Source: Himantopus leucocephalus
Taxonomy: Eukaryota > Chordata > Aves > Charadriiformes > Recurvirostridae
NCBI GenBank assembly: GCA_003993805.1
Contig: RSEF01000003.1
Coordinates: 44,026,438 to 44,090,437 of the forward strand
Length of the DNA stretch: 64,000 nt
Direction of reading: 5' to 3'
The notes below the pieces were generated by a model. That model searched no databases, was not told the DNA's origin, and saw only the letters and a program-made list of their open reading frames with translations. The translations under genes and the position numbers were made by a program. Below, piece by piece: positions 49,897 to 62,200 of the stretch (its first letter is position 1; each line of letters opens with the position of its first letter).

Positions 49897-49960
49897 GGCT
49901 CAGCATGGGGAGCTCTACCAGGAAGAAGAACGTGAAGCCACCATCGCCGCTAACGCAGGG
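49897..49960 (+). other. Weak candidate exon or conserved CpG-bearing block
   Basis: An acceptor-like run (TTTTTCTTTCATGTGCATCCGCACAG) precedes 64 bases and a donor GGG|GTGAGA. Two frames are open: AQHGELYQEEEREATIAANA, and one with an internal ATG reading MGSSTRKKNVKPPSPLTQ. The opposite strand is also open. Five CpGs fall within about 75 bases in an otherwise CpG-poor region, suggesting conservation or recent arrival. I recognise no gene. Confidence 0.22.
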
Positions 49961-49971
49961 GTGAGAGGTCT

Positions 49972-49989
49972 CTGGGGGTAGTCCCCCAG
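49972..49989. other. Perfect GC-rich hairpin
   Basis: CTGGGGGTAGTCCCCCAG has a 7-base-pair perfect stem and a TAGT loop, starting 12 bases after the candidate exon's end. It could stabilise RNA structure near a splice donor or be coincidental. No U tract follows. Confidence 0.55.
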
Positions 49990-51935
49990 GCTGTTGCAGA
50001 AGAGTGGGTAAAACTTACATCTGCTTTGCTGTGCACAAACCTACTTCAGGCTTTCAGCAGGAAACTTGTAAACATTGTACAACTTGCCGTGAAAACACAA
50101 ACAGTTTCACCAGATATGGTGACTAATGCCCATATCAAAACAGAACCGTCCCTCCCCTTTAGGTGAAACTAAACTCACCTTTGTAAAAGTCATCAAAATT
50201 TACTGTGTTTTGGAGGGGTTACAATACCTGAAAAAAACCCCAAGTTTTCTCTAAATTTATCCACACACTTTTTCAGATGGCTTTTGTGTCTGTGCAGCTT
50301 TCAGATATCAAGTAGATATTCAAAGAGGGCCAAGAAGATGCTTCACCTTATCATGCCGCAAAGTGTACACAAAAGCAAGCCCACAACTATTCCTGTAATC
50401 TGCATGCAGATATCTTTTAAATGTTGCCCTTTAACACTTAAATTTGCTGAGAAAAGGGAAAAAAACAGATCAGAGTCAGCATTCTGCCGGAGTGTGGAAA
50501 GTGCGATGATTAAGAGAGTCAGTCCTGCAAATATGCCTGGGAACTAATGATTTCAGAAATTGTCTTTATTTGGCCGTTATGCAGCAACACCACCTGAGCA
50601 GAACTGGAGGAGGCTGCTGGCCAGGGCTGGATGTATAACCTCCATCACCACAATGATACATCTCTGAGTAGTTGTGGTCCTCTCCTGGGACAAACATGCT
50701 CTAATATTTTATGTATTCCTGGTCAGCAACATAAGAAAACACCCAACTGCAGCCTGCCATTCAAAAAGAATATTTCTGTAAAGAAAAAGATGTGAAAATG
50801 TAGGCATCCAAGTGAAAATTCAATCCTTCACAGTACAGAGCTTCTGCGAAGTCTTTTAAATGACCCTTTTTATCATGATGCCATGTCTGTACCTTTCTGA
50901 ATAGTGAGACCTGGTAAGAAAAACAGATGTATGTATACAAGTGGTTGAGTAATGTATTACTCATGTGCGCTTTGTTCTTTTTGGCAAACTGACCTTATCA
51001 AAGGGAAGAAAGCTACAGGCTGTGACAAGCTGAGCCTTCCTGGAAAGACTGAATTAGCAGTGGGTGAGGTTTCTCTCTTATCTCATTTTAAATGATGATC
51101 AGTGAGAATCATCTTTTTCTCTTTTCTGGAGTGGTGATGCTAAAGTAACGTCGCTTGCTTGCTTTTTCTGTTATTCTTACAATTTTCTACTCAGACACTC
51201 TGTGTTGTGTGCTTTAAGGAACAAGTCCAGCTTACAATAATGGTAGTAATGGTCACAGTAACAATATAATAGTATACTGACCCTCTAATCACTTTTTTGC
51301 CAATGCAGAAGTATGTATTGTTTAGATTTTAGAGTGGCATCTGATTTTTAAAGATAGTGCTGCTCACGGTGGAAGTCGAGAAATGCCAAGGACAGTTTTA
51401 TTGCTGCACTGAAGTGGAAGTTCATAATGACCATCAGTAGAAGTGTGAGAGGACTCAGATGACTGACACCAGGAGAAGTCGTGGTCTAGTTTCGATCAGA
51501 CAAGTCGAAGATGGTTGTCAGACCACCTTGCAGCGGCAGGTGCACAGCTGTAAGGTTGCATCTTCTTTGGCAGCTGTTGCTCTGCCATTTGCTTCAAGAG
51601 GGTCGCTGCAGGTATATGAGACCCGTGAAGAATCAAGGACCAGCACACATCAGAGGTGGTATATGTGACATGTCTTGAGTCCCTGTGGTGAACTCCCTTC
51701 TTCCCCTCAAACTGGAAAAGCAGTGCACTGGGGGAGTCTGCAGGAGGAGACGATCATAGGTTGCTGTTTTACAGACATGTTTCTATAGTTCAGAAAAAAA
51801 AATTACATTTACGTTAAACATATAGACTTATCAAAAGGTATTGTGCACACCAGGCCTTTCTCAACAGAAATGTTAGCAGACGCTTAACATTACCTCACTT
51901 TGGTTAAAACCTACAGCAGTGACAATGACTTGCAG
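49990..51935. other. Unique non-coding sequence
   Basis: No gene is recognised. The area 51440-51660 keeps several CpGs (GAAGTCGTGG, TTTCGATC, AAGTCGAAG, GCAGCGGC) and a 69-codon plus-strand frame with no known motif. I leave it unassigned. Confidence 0.45.
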
Positions 51936-52481
51936 CAGGGAGTTTGATGATGGAGAGCTACAGGCCTGTCAGTCTGACCTTGGTGATGGGGAAGGTTGTG
52001 GAGCAGATCATCTTGAGTGCCATCACACAGTACATACAGGACAACAGGTGATCAGGCCCTGTCAGCATGGATTTATGAAAGGCAGGTCCTACTTGACAAA
52101 CCTGATCTCCTTCTGTGACAAGGTGACCCACTTAGTGGATGAGGGAAAAGCTGTGGATGTTGTTTACCCGGACTTTAGTAAAGCCTTTGACACCATTTCC
52201 CACAGCATTCTCCTGGAGAGACTGGCTGCTTATGGCTTGGATGGACATATGCTTCACTGGGTAAAAAACTGGCTGGATGGCCGTGCCCAGAGAGTGGTGG
52301 TGTATGGAGTTAAATCCAGTTGGCGGCCAGTCACAAGAAGTGTTCCCCAGGGCTCGGTGCTGGGGCTGGTTCTGTTTAACGTCTTTATCAATGATGTGGA
52401 TGAGGGGATGGAGTGCACCCTCAGTAAGTTAACAGACAACACCAAGCTGGGTGGGAGTGTTGATCTGCCAGAGGGTAGGGA
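51936..52481 (+). mobile_element. CR1 LINE fragment, sense, first of two (cut by a gap)
   Basis: It starts at the fingers region (SYRPVSLT, then [14 protein letters not shown]), runs through motif A ([15 protein letters not shown]), [13 protein letters not shown] and SVPQGSVLG, and stops after [19 protein letters not shown]. The catalytic box reads LTDNT instead of FADDT (52429-52443), so the second Asp is lost. A one-base loss near 52047 (GACAACAGG for the family's GACAACCAGG) shifts the frame between the first two motifs. The copy is truncated at the 10-N gap, and its 3' end is missing. Confidence 0.92.
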
Positions 52482-52491
52482 NNNNNNNNNN
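52482..52491. other. 10-N gap between two CR1 copies
   Basis: Exactly ten n. The sequence to the right restarts at WVKNWL, a motif already present at 52258 on the left, and is clearly a different copy. The true distance between the two is unknown. Confidence 0.97.
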
Positions 52492-52621
52492 TGGGTGAAG
52501 AACTGGCTGAAAGGCAAAGCTCAAAGGGTTCTAGGGAAGAGGGCTATATCTGGCCAGCAACTGGTCACCAGCAGTGTTCCTCAGGGTTCAATTCTGTTCA
52601 ATATATTTATCAACGATCTGG

Positions 52622-53047
52622 ATGCAGGGGTGGAAGGTTAGCAAGTTTGCTGATGATATCAAACTGGGAGGTTCTGTTTACTCTCTTGAGGGACAAGATG
52701 CCTTGCAGAGGAATCTAGATAGATTGGAGTGTTGGGCAATGATCAATGGGATGAAATTTAACAAGTCCAAATGCCAGATTCTGCACCTAGGACACAGTAA
52801 TGCTGGGCACAAGTATAAATTGGGAAAGGAGTGCCGGGAGAGCAGCCCTGCAGAAAACGTGGTGTTGGTTGACAGCAGGCTCAATGTGAGCCAGCAGTGT
52901 GCCCTGGTAGCCAAGAGGGTAAACCACATCCTGGGATGCATCATACACAGTATAACCAGCTGGTCAAAGGAGGTGATTACCCTGCTGTATTCAGCATTGG
53001 TGTGGCTTCACCTAGAGTACTATGATCACAATTTAAGAAGGATGTGA
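52622..53047 (+). pseudogene. CR1 reverse-transcriptase remnant with intact FADD
   Basis: This is the open part of the second CR1 copy, from just before SKFADDIKLGGSV through LDRLECWAMINGMKFNKSKC and QILHLGHS to the thumb-like region (SQQCALVAKRVNHILGC), ending at a stop after HNLRRM. It lacks the N-terminal fingers and the endonuclease. The intact catalytic Asp pair is not evidence of activity, given the flanking frameshifts. Confidence 0.85.
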
Positions 53048-53501
53048 AAGTCCTTGAATTGCATCCAGAGGATGGCAACAAAGCTGGTGAAAAGGCTGGA
53101 AGGAATGTCCTATGACGAGTGGCTGAGGACTTTGAACTTGTCTAGTTTGGAGAAAAGGAGGCTGAGAGGTGACGTCATTGGTCCCTACAGCTTCCTGAGG
53201 AGGTGAAGTGGAGAGGGAGGTACTGATCTCTTCTCCCTGTGATCCAGTGATGGGATGGATGGGAGTGGTTCAAACCTTCACCAGGGGAGGTTCAGACTTG
53301 ACATTAGGAAGCATTTCTTTATTGAGAGGGTGGTCAAACACTGGAACAGGCTTCCTAGAGAGGTGGTCGATGCCCCAAGTCTGTCAGTGTTTAAGAGGGA
53401 TTTGGAGAATGCCCTTAATAACATGCTTTAACTCTTGGTCAACCCTGAATTGGTCAGGCAGTTGGACTAGATGACCATTGTAAGTCCCTTCCAACTGAAT
53501 T

Positions 53502-53502
53502 N
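53502..53502. other. Single-n join in a CR1 tail
   Basis: One n interrupts the simple-sequence 3' tail of the CR1 copy (CTGAATTnACTCTACTCC). The tail's real length is probably underestimated. Confidence 0.85.
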
Positions 53503-53515
53503 ACTCTACTCCTCT

Positions 53516-56500
53516 ACACTATTCAGAGTGTTAACCACGGTTTTCCTATCAACTACCCCAGACCACATAAATCATGCTTTCCTATCTTTCTGCATTTGTA
53601 CCAATATTAAATAATGTACACATTTATGGTATTAAACAAGGGTTAATGGAACTTGCCAGTTCTGAAAAATATTTGTAGGTTTTTCTACTACTGTGTTTAT
53701 AATCAGTTTGTAAAACCAATCCGCATAAAACATTCGTGCTATTTATCATTTTAAAAAGGAAAACAAGAAAGACTAGATTTTGTGAAGTATTTCTAGAGGT
53801 AATCCACATTTTTAGGCACCACTCATCTCAAAAGATGAAGAAGAACGGCTTAATGGTTTACAACCAGATTTAGGGTTAGTTTTCCTGACTTTCCCATATT
53901 TATCCTTAGTGACCTTGAGCAAGTCACTTCTTCTGCATTAATCTGTGTGTCTTCACTGCCCAAGTGTAAAATGTGAAAAGGAATGAATGGGAATACCAGT
54001 ATAGAGCAAATATCATAGATGTATATTTAAGTTCAGAAGACATTCTAGTATTATGATGAAAAGGTCATAAATTAACATTTTCTGACATTCTCAGCTGCAG
54101 CCAGGGCAATCATGTATCATCTTATTTTGGCTTACTTTCAAGGGACTTATTTATGGGTTTACTTCTTCACAGACACCTCTGAAGTTCTCTGTGTATGTAG
54201 TTACTGAAATAAATATTTTATGCAGTTAATGGAAGTAGCTGAGTTTTCTCTTACTCAGGGAATAGGGAGAAATTATGAAAAATGAAAGCATCTTGTGTGA
54301 TCTCTCACAGTCAAGCAAGAAAACTTAAACAGCACTACTAAGAAGGCACTTGAAAGTAAGCCATGATCAATAAGTGATCACAAAGAATTGTGTGGAATAA
54401 ATGTGAATATTATCTACCCCACAAGAAACTATAATTTCTTCATGAGAAAAAAAAAAGCTACTGTATTGATATTTTGAAATGAAAATTTTAAAATTAACGT
54501 AATCTGGTGATCTTTTTATTGCCACCGTGACCTTTGGACTAGCCAAGTATATCGCACCTGCTTGGTATTATAACACAGTGAACATGTGCTACAGGTTTAT
54601 ATGGTAGGGTTAGACAGAGCAGCAGGAACTAGCTTCTAGTTTGATTTCCATCAATATCCATGTTACATTACCAAGACATTAGCACAGAAATGTTCTCTAG
54701 CAGCATTTAAACATTATTTGTTTTTCTTACAGAGATACAGAGGGTGAAAGACAGAATCCTAGTTTCCCCACTAACTCATAAAATTATTTGACTTGATTTT
54801 TAGGCACAGATATTATTGTGAGCTGAAAAGACACACTGGAGCTTAAAGAGATTTTGCCCAATTGCTGAAACCCTAGGGCTTTATCTCTAAAAGAACCATA
54901 TTTCTAATGGCTTGTCAGAGAAAAAAAAAAGGTTTGCCTCTAAAGCTTATCTAAACGATACAAGCTTTTATCAGCAAGCTGTTTTGTGGCATTACTGTAT
55001 TTTCAAGTGCTTTGGTGCAATCATAGAAGCACATTTGGCTGTTACAGCATTTGAAAATCAATAATTACGCACTTTCCATTTCTATTGTGCACATTGACAT
55101 TTTCAATACAGCATGTTACACATAGGGGTGTCATGAAGATGCTGGCGTAAGAAAAGCAGACGGAGTTTTAGAGAAAGTCAGTGTGTCATTTCACAATGCA
55201 TGGAACAAGGCCAGAATTCTTTTGTTTAATATAAAACCTTGAACCAGTAAGCTAAGAAAGGGAGGAAGTTTGGAATGGAAAAAAAAAAGTAACTATTATA
55301 AATCTTATTTTATTGTCAATTCCTATAAGTTTTAAACATTTAAACTCCCTTTAAAAATAAATTATCGCAGTTTCTCTGTACCTTGTTAATGAACTTGTGT
55401 ATCAGCTACTGGCAACAGAGAAAGATAGCATCACTTCATCCTGTATCCCTTAGTGTATCCTGAGAGATAATGGCTGGGATTAGGTCAGCATTTGTAGACC
55501 CAAAAGAAGGTTAAGAATATAAGAGGCAGGCAAAATACAGATCCTTCACCTTTAGCATCCCATCTCCAGCAGTGATCAAAAGCTGGTGCTCAGGGAGGGC
55601 CATAAGAACAGGTAGAGCCTGCTGGCTCATCCCAGCCTCCAACCATTTGCAGCTCAGGGTATTCCTGGGCAAAATATGATTCCTATGTAATTAATAATCT
55701 TTAATGGTTTCCCTTCATGAACTTGACCAACCTGCACTTGAAGCTAAGCAAATTTTAACTATACACACACTGTCTTCACAAAGACTTGTACAGCACAGTT
55801 ACCAATTATGAAAATAATTGCTTCTTTTTGTATGGTCCTAGTTAAATTATAATAAAAATCAAGAGGAGATCACACAACCTCTGCAGGAGGCTTAGAAGGA
55901 GAATGTAATATATTAGTGGCAGGAGAAATATTGTTGGCTTTAAATACAACTAGAATTCTCTTAGAAGTTTTTGGTTTATAGGGATGTAAGGTATGAAACA
56001 AACATATTGCTGAGCAATTAGAGCAAGTTCACAGAATCTTTGTGAAACGGAATCTGCATATACTCATTAACAACTATATATGGCAAACAGCAACCAATGA
56101 TAATTTGTGTCTGACTTGATGGCTGAAAGTTGCTGTTGTTTTTATAAATGATGAATTTTCTAAAATTCCCAAAATGTGCTTTTACAGTTTATCTTAATAC
56201 AATCATGTTAATTCCTGTGTGGTATTTACATTTTTTACATGGACAACTCATAAACTCAAATTTAAATAAATATGTGATATATACATTAAGATAAATTTGA
56301 GATGCATTTCTATTATGTCATGAGTATAAGAAACACAAAGAGAAAGGGTACTGCTTTAATCTAAATGTATAAGTGATAATATTCAAGTATTTTAAATAAA
56401 ATAACTTTTCTTTTTTAAATATTATGATTTTTTTTTTTTTTTAAGAAAGAAAGGTGTAATACGCATGTCACCCTGGTAGAACTGGGGAACCTGAGAAACA

Positions 56501-56927
56501 GAGTTATTTGCCCATTGCTCTATAAAAAAAAACAGACAGGAGCAAAACAAGAAACAAACCATTGGCTTCCGTTTCAGACTCATTTTCTTCCCAGGACTGA
56601 ATGTGAACCTCTCTCATATGCCATGTACATTCTAAAGTATTTTTTCCCAAAGGTAAACTATGGGACATGTTAATTAAAGTCCACTTTTTGCTTTAGAACA
56701 GAGTAATTAAGAAAATTGGAAAGGAAGGACAGACAACTGCCAACAAAAATTCTAAGCTGATACACACTGACACTAGTATATTTTCCTTGGTTCTTATCGA
56801 AAAATCTGGAATACATAGAAACAATGTATACAGTATTCCCATATATGTCTGGCATGCACTTCTTCAATCAAATTGTCCTGTAAGTCTTTATGAAAGAGTG
56901 TAAGTTCTCTGTCCCTCTTCTTTACTG
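53516..56927. other. AT-rich unique non-coding sequence
   Basis: No exon or element is recognised. There is a 15-base T run at 56428-56442. The minus-strand part next to 56928 could be the 3' UTR of the candidate terminal exon, with AATAAA-type hexamers on the minus strand (for example near 55309), but the hexamer is common in AT-rich DNA. Confidence 0.5.
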
Positions 56928-57060
56928 TTAGCCTTGTTGCTGCAGGGCTGTTTGATGATCTCCCGTGTCTTCACTCTCTGTCTTGGTAGAATCTCCAGCA
57001 ACATACAAGGAACTTTGTCTGGTCCCAAATCCTGAGTTCGCTTTCTTCTGTCTCTTTACT
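56928..57060 (-). CDS. Candidate terminal coding exon, unknown protein
   Basis: On the minus strand an acceptor (TTTTTTCAAAAATATCATTTCAG) is followed by one base and 43 codons ending in TAA. The peptide begins VKRQKKANSGFGTRQSS and ends EDTGDHQTALQQQG: basic at the start, then polar and acidic, as in many membrane-protein cytoplasmic tails. It enters in phase 2, matching the exit phase of the candidate exon at 59179-59231. Two CpGs are kept in a CpG-poor area. I cannot name the protein. Chance remains a real possibility. Confidence 0.38.
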
Positions 57061-59178
57061 CTGAAATGATATTTTTGAAAAAACATGACCACAACATTAG
57101 GCAGAAAAGCCAGTTCAAGTTTAAAACAATTGCAGATCAAATTTCTTCTAAGAAAAATGTTTCAGGAGGAGGCAGTAGAATTTAGATGAGAAAATCTTTC
57201 AATATTGTTAACTTTATAGTACACACTGGATACTTTTTCAACAGATTCCTTAATAAAGAAGAAAAAAGTATAAGGTTTCAGAGCAATTACCTGGAATTGT
57301 CTCTCACAGTGAGAAGCAGGCTACACTTGCTTGCTTCACTTTTGATGACTAGGAGCCATTATTTATTGATTGACAGTTCTGAACTGTGGTACTGTTGCTA
57401 TTCAAGATAGAATTAAAGTGCTTACATATAACTCATGAGTTTTATTGGAAGAAGGGAAAGCGGAGAATTGTGAGAAAGATCAAAAATATCTCAAACCCCT
57501 CATTTGACAGAATTCTAGCCACTAGTTCAGTGTAATGTCTTCATATTGCATTAATAAGAATAGGGAGAGATTATTTAGAAAAGCATAATCATCATAAAGA
57601 TTATCATTAAAACATAACCATGCTAAAAGTATATATTAGTTTTTATAAATTTTGGGTTGATAAATCACATTCTCAATAACAACGTGCAGCAGAACAAGAA
57701 CATGCACTCAAGCTGGACACCAGAAACAGGCTATTATGCTTTCCAGAATTTAAAGCACAGTGAACAGACAGTAGCCCTGCACAGAACAACACAGATTTAC
57801 CAAGATTTAGGAGCTTAAGTACTGCCCAAAGTAGGTACACTACAAACTGACCCAAGAAGACTGCATGGAAGAGTGAATAAATCCTGGCAGATCTAAACTG
57901 TTTCTGTATATTACTAGTTTTTATCTCATCCATGGTTAATCGAAAATTTCCTGTGCATTAAGCTTAGGGGCATACATCTCCAATTCTCTCCATGCCATCT
58001 CTGCACTTTCATTGAAATCCTAGCGCAAGCCACAGTGCGATTCCTGTGTTTCTTGTCTTTTTTTATAGGAACGTGTTTTCAGAAAAGGGAATTCACAAAC
58101 CCATTGGTTTAGTCTTGACTCTGGGACCCTAAAAGTCTTGTGAACAATGTCTGAACAACATGTCAAGGAACCCAAGAGTTTTTACCAAACTGTGGAACAT
58201 GGTGGTCTGCAGTTACTTTTTCATATCTGTAACCCAGTTCCTGGCAGTGCCAATGGGTCTGTCATGCCATTATGCATACACATCTAATCTAATCTAATCT
58301 GTCTACTATTTAGAAAACAACTATATTCTTAGAAAAACCCAGCATCATATGTCAAAATCACGCTGGGTTAAGGAAGCTGTCAGTGTGTAAAAGCCTTCGA
58401 GCTAACATAGCAATGTGATTGCTTACATCGTCAAAGACTCCATGATGCTCCTATCTACTGATGAACATGACCACTAATTGCTCCAGATACAGATTGATTG
58501 CCAAGTCCTACATCAGAAAGAATCAATAAGCTGGCAAATTCTTCACCGTGCTGGAGGCACAAGACTAGGCTGATCAGAAACTTAGTTGTCTTATTGAATT
58601 TCACTGGATTTTTTTTTTAAAAAGGTGGCTGTTTCCTTTTTAATTGCTTTGACTTAATGACTTCCAATACTAACATTGCTGTATTAAAAATTATAGATAA
58701 ATTCTATTAACAACTCTTTGTTATTAAAAATACTTGTGCGATTATATTAGTGCAATATCATTCATAGTTCTTTCCTTTTCCATTCATTTCGCTAATCTAA
58801 AATAGATTAATATAAACTAAAAATAAAATCTCTAAACCTAGCAACTGAAAGAGTTTTAAACTAAATTTAAAGAACAAAAAAAATATTAGCTGTAACTGAT
58901 GGCTATGGGCTTAAATTAACTCCTGTTCCCCAGGAATACATATAGTACATTTTCAAGAGAAATATTTCTTACTTAAACATGTTAGAAACACTTAATCTGG
59001 TGTTTCTAGATGTCGTGTTAGTCTATCTAACATCTAAAAAAACTGTAAGAGGGTTTAATTCTCATTTCTATTTCATAATCAAATTAATGCAGTTACACAT
59101 ATCAAGAGCTACTACTAGAACCAGTACATGAATACATAGAATGGTGAGCTCTGAACGTTTATACAAAAACATACACAC
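57061..59178. other. Putative intron, AT-rich
   Basis: This lies between the candidate exons at 56928-57060 and 59179-59231. It contains the (ATCTA)n tract at 58282-58300. The minus-strand frame at 57673-57933 is hydrophobic (LFHAVFLGQFVVYLLWAVL) but lies in a different register and has only a fair donor, so I do not call it. Confidence 0.35.
58282..58300. repeat. Short (ATCTA)n microsatellite
   Basis: Nearly four tandem ATCTA units (ATCTAATCTAATCTAATCT). Perfect but short. Confidence 0.85.
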
Positions 59179-59231
59179 CTGCCAGAAATCACTAGCATAT
59201 AGAAAATCTTATTTAAAAGAGTAGTCCCAAT
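59179..59231 (-). CDS. Candidate penultimate coding exon, unknown protein
   Basis: The minus strand has an acceptor (TTTTGTGATTCATTACAG) and a donor (GGCAG|GTGTGT) 53 bases apart. The open frame IGTTLLNKIFYMLVISG is hydrophobic and looks like the core of a membrane helix. It enters in phase 0 and leaves in phase 2, exactly what the terminal exon at 56928-57060 needs; the junction would create Arg followed by VKRQKK, a plausible helix-to-cytoplasm boundary. Its short length makes chance more likely. Confidence 0.28.
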
Positions 59232-62200
59232 CTGTAATGAATCACAAAACCTAAGAGTGCCTATTGACAAGCTAATGTACAACAACTTCCCTTCATTTCC
59301 ACGTTGGTTTACAACAATCTTCAAACACCTCCTGTAAGAACCACTGAGATCACTGCTTTATCAAAGGGAATTTTTGCCATGGTATAATTGGTGTATGTAA
59401 CATGTAAGTCAAAAGGGTTTGGCTCAATTGCTCTTCTCTGTTAACAAGATATAATTCCTCTTAGTACTTCTGAACTTTTGTGACTGCAATGCGCGTATTC
59501 CATGTGATGGCAGTAATGAACAGCCTATTTAAATATGAACATTTATGGAGTTTGTGCCATAAAAAAATTAGGGAAATCTTTCCCATTGGTACTCTGCACC
59601 AGCCATCCTTGACAACCCCTGGCATCCCGGAAGGGATGGGGCCAGACGTTACTCTGTTGTGTCCCTCAGCCATGTGATGGGAGGGCACTAGGAGCTGGGG
59701 GAAATGTGAAAAGTGTCTGCTTCCAACTGGAGTGTGCTAAGGTTCCTCGGGGCAGGCAACAAAGCACCCAATGGCATAAGTGTCCATCCTGGTCATGCAA
59801 AGCCTGCTCAGCTCTGCAACTGCTGCTGTTTCTTTAGCCATCTGTTTGGCCAGCACTGAAACTGAGTCAAAACCCCTTTGTACATGGAAGGACTACACAA
59901 CTGTGTTCCAAATTATTGCCAGACAGGGACTAAAACTGTGGAAAGCCTGATAATAAAAGTAACAGGCAACTGCTCTAGAAAGAAAAATAAATAAAAAAAT
60001 AATGAGGTACAAATGAAAGAGCAAAATAAAATGCATGGGTTTTGAACTCAAAATAAATAAGCAAAACATTTTAAAACCCTTTTCCTAATAGCAGACAAAT
60101 AGAAAACGCTATCAAAGTCAGCTAACAAAATTGTGAAAATGCACAGGCATATAAAAAGACAGCATGCCATATGTCCACCAATATCTAGTACAACAGGAAC
60201 ATTAAGAAAGCCATTAAGATAGTGTCCCCATTGTGCCCAGGTATACAATAACATATGGTACATTTCCTGCTTCACTGTGCATTTCCTTGCTTTTGTTGTT
60301 TAGCATCGCTAATCCAGAGATCAATTAATATAGTTTGTGTGTTCATTTCTCTGCAGAATATTTTAAAATTCTTCATTGCTGCTTAAAATTCATCTTTTTT
60401 TAGGGCGAGTGCACAGTAAGTGTTAATGTAAGGTAGGATTTTTTCCAAACATTAATTAAAGGGAAGAGCTAGATAGAATTATTATAAGGTAGCTACACAT
60501 GACACTTAAATTATTATTGTCTTCTTATTTAAGTCCTCACACAATTTGCTGTAATGATGCCACAGAGAGACATTACAAGGTTGTTGATAGTTTTAATCAA
60601 TGGAGACTTCCCAAGGACAGATGTGGGTATCTCTCAGGATTGTACATTAGAGGCAAAATAGTAAGGGAATTATGTAGGAACGTTAAAGAAAATACAACAA
60701 GAAATATAAGGTGACTATGTACTGTAAACCTGTACATGTGGAGAAGAGAAAGAAACCAAGATGTCTGAAAGATTTTTCTGCTTCCTGGATATTTATTCTT
60801 GAAAACCTAAAGAAGATTAAAGAATCTCAGGATTCTCAAAACCAAGATGAAAATTATTTGTAAAACACATTGTCTCTCTCTTTAGTATTTATAGATTGCA
60901 TATGCCTCCTAGAAGAGTGGAACTTACCCATGCTAGGTCAATCCTACTAAGGTTCGTATTTGATTACAGGACTCCTTATGGGGAAAGAAAAAAAAAAGTT
61001 CTCTTCTCAAAGGAATATTGTTCATTATCTTATCTACCTTTCTAAAAGATTCATATCTTGTTTCATGAGCTTGATATAGAAAATGAAATTAGAGTGAAAA
61101 TAAATAAAAGAACCCACCAACTTCTCAAATGCTTGTGTCAGAAATGTTTAGATCAAATAACTGATTAGACCAAATAACTAATATCCTGAACATTCAATTT
61201 TATAAGATAAAGGGTGAGAGCTCAATAATAAATAATAAACATCAGTCCAGATCCACTAGGATTTGCCATTTACTGTCTTACCTGTGAGAGTGGTGCTATG
61301 CAGTACTATTTGAAAAATGATGCATAATTTATTTCCAAGAGTGAATGGAGAAGGAAAGGATCTCTAGTATGAAATCAAATCAGAATGAAGAAAGGAAACC
61401 ATTACAAGCTTGAGTTAGTATCTTCACCAGTATAAACTATACCTCAATTTTAGACATTTATTAATGCCTAAAATAATTAATATTCTGAGTGGAAATACAG
61501 GTTCTTGCCCAAATTATAGTAAGATAGATTTATGTCAGCTGCTGATTTCATTAAAACACATTTTCCATTTAGCATTAGTAGACTGTTACAGACTATGAGT
61601 GAACATATGGATATTGAATTAGGTTTCATATCTTTACAAGGCAGGAATTGCTTAGACACTGTGTAAAATCATCCAATATACGATTCCAATATCTAAAAAT
61701 ACTATATGGGCTCTCCATATGACTTTTTCTTTAAATGTTGTGTTTCCTTTGAGAGCCACAAGACTTCACACCACTTTCTTCTGTATTTCTCATTCAATTA
61801 TTTTTACTTCCTCGTAACTCCTGCAAAATTATGCTCCTTGATTTTCCTTACAAGAAAAGGTTTGTGTTTTGTCATATAATTGTATTCCCTTTTATCTTCA
61901 AAATTAATCTCAAAATTAATTTCCTTACTACATTTCTGGGTACAGTGTATTACAGTAGACACTACTGAAATTTACTAAGCAATTCCATATAATATTTTCC
62001 CTAGGATGGAATATGACAAAAATGACAATTTCGATCAAACTATTGGTACTGCAAACTAGAAACAACACTTTGCAACTGAATCACTGTAGTCATGCAGATC
62101 AGAACGTGAAATTAGTATTTCTGGATATTAAATAGGTTAAATAAGTTACCCACTTTAAGTATTTTAAGAATGGCAGAGGATGAATATTATGCAGTACGTA

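Larger units (their letters stand above)
52492..53515 (+). mobile_element. CR1 LINE fragment, sense, second copy with 3' end
   Basis: This restarts inside the reverse transcriptase (WVKNWLKGKAQRV, SSVPQGSI, LFNIFINDLDAG) and keeps an intact catalytic box, FADDIKLGG (Asp-Asp at 52652-52657). A small deletion near 52636 removes the usual ECTL segment and shifts the frame, and another shift or stop lies near 53040. A deletion after VPQGSI also removes the usual LGP. The 3' UTR ends GGACTAGATGACCATTGTAA, then CCCTTCCAACTGAAT and a CTCTAC-like tail, a different CR1 tail type from the 46-47 kb element. Confidence 0.92.

Noticed and set aside
50790..50940. Possible minus-strand exon after a good acceptor (TGTTTTTCTTACCAG)
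   Set aside because: No convincing donor follows before the stop, and the peptide is unremarkable.
57673..57933. Hydrophobic minus-strand frame resembling a membrane segment
   Set aside because: Its only donor is weak, its acceptor is short, and its register does not fit the flanking candidate exons. T-rich DNA readily gives Leu/Phe/Val-rich frames.
60933..60979. Minus-strand block with excellent splice signals
   Set aside because: All three frames contain stops, so it is not a coding exon. A non-coding or decoy exon cannot be excluded.
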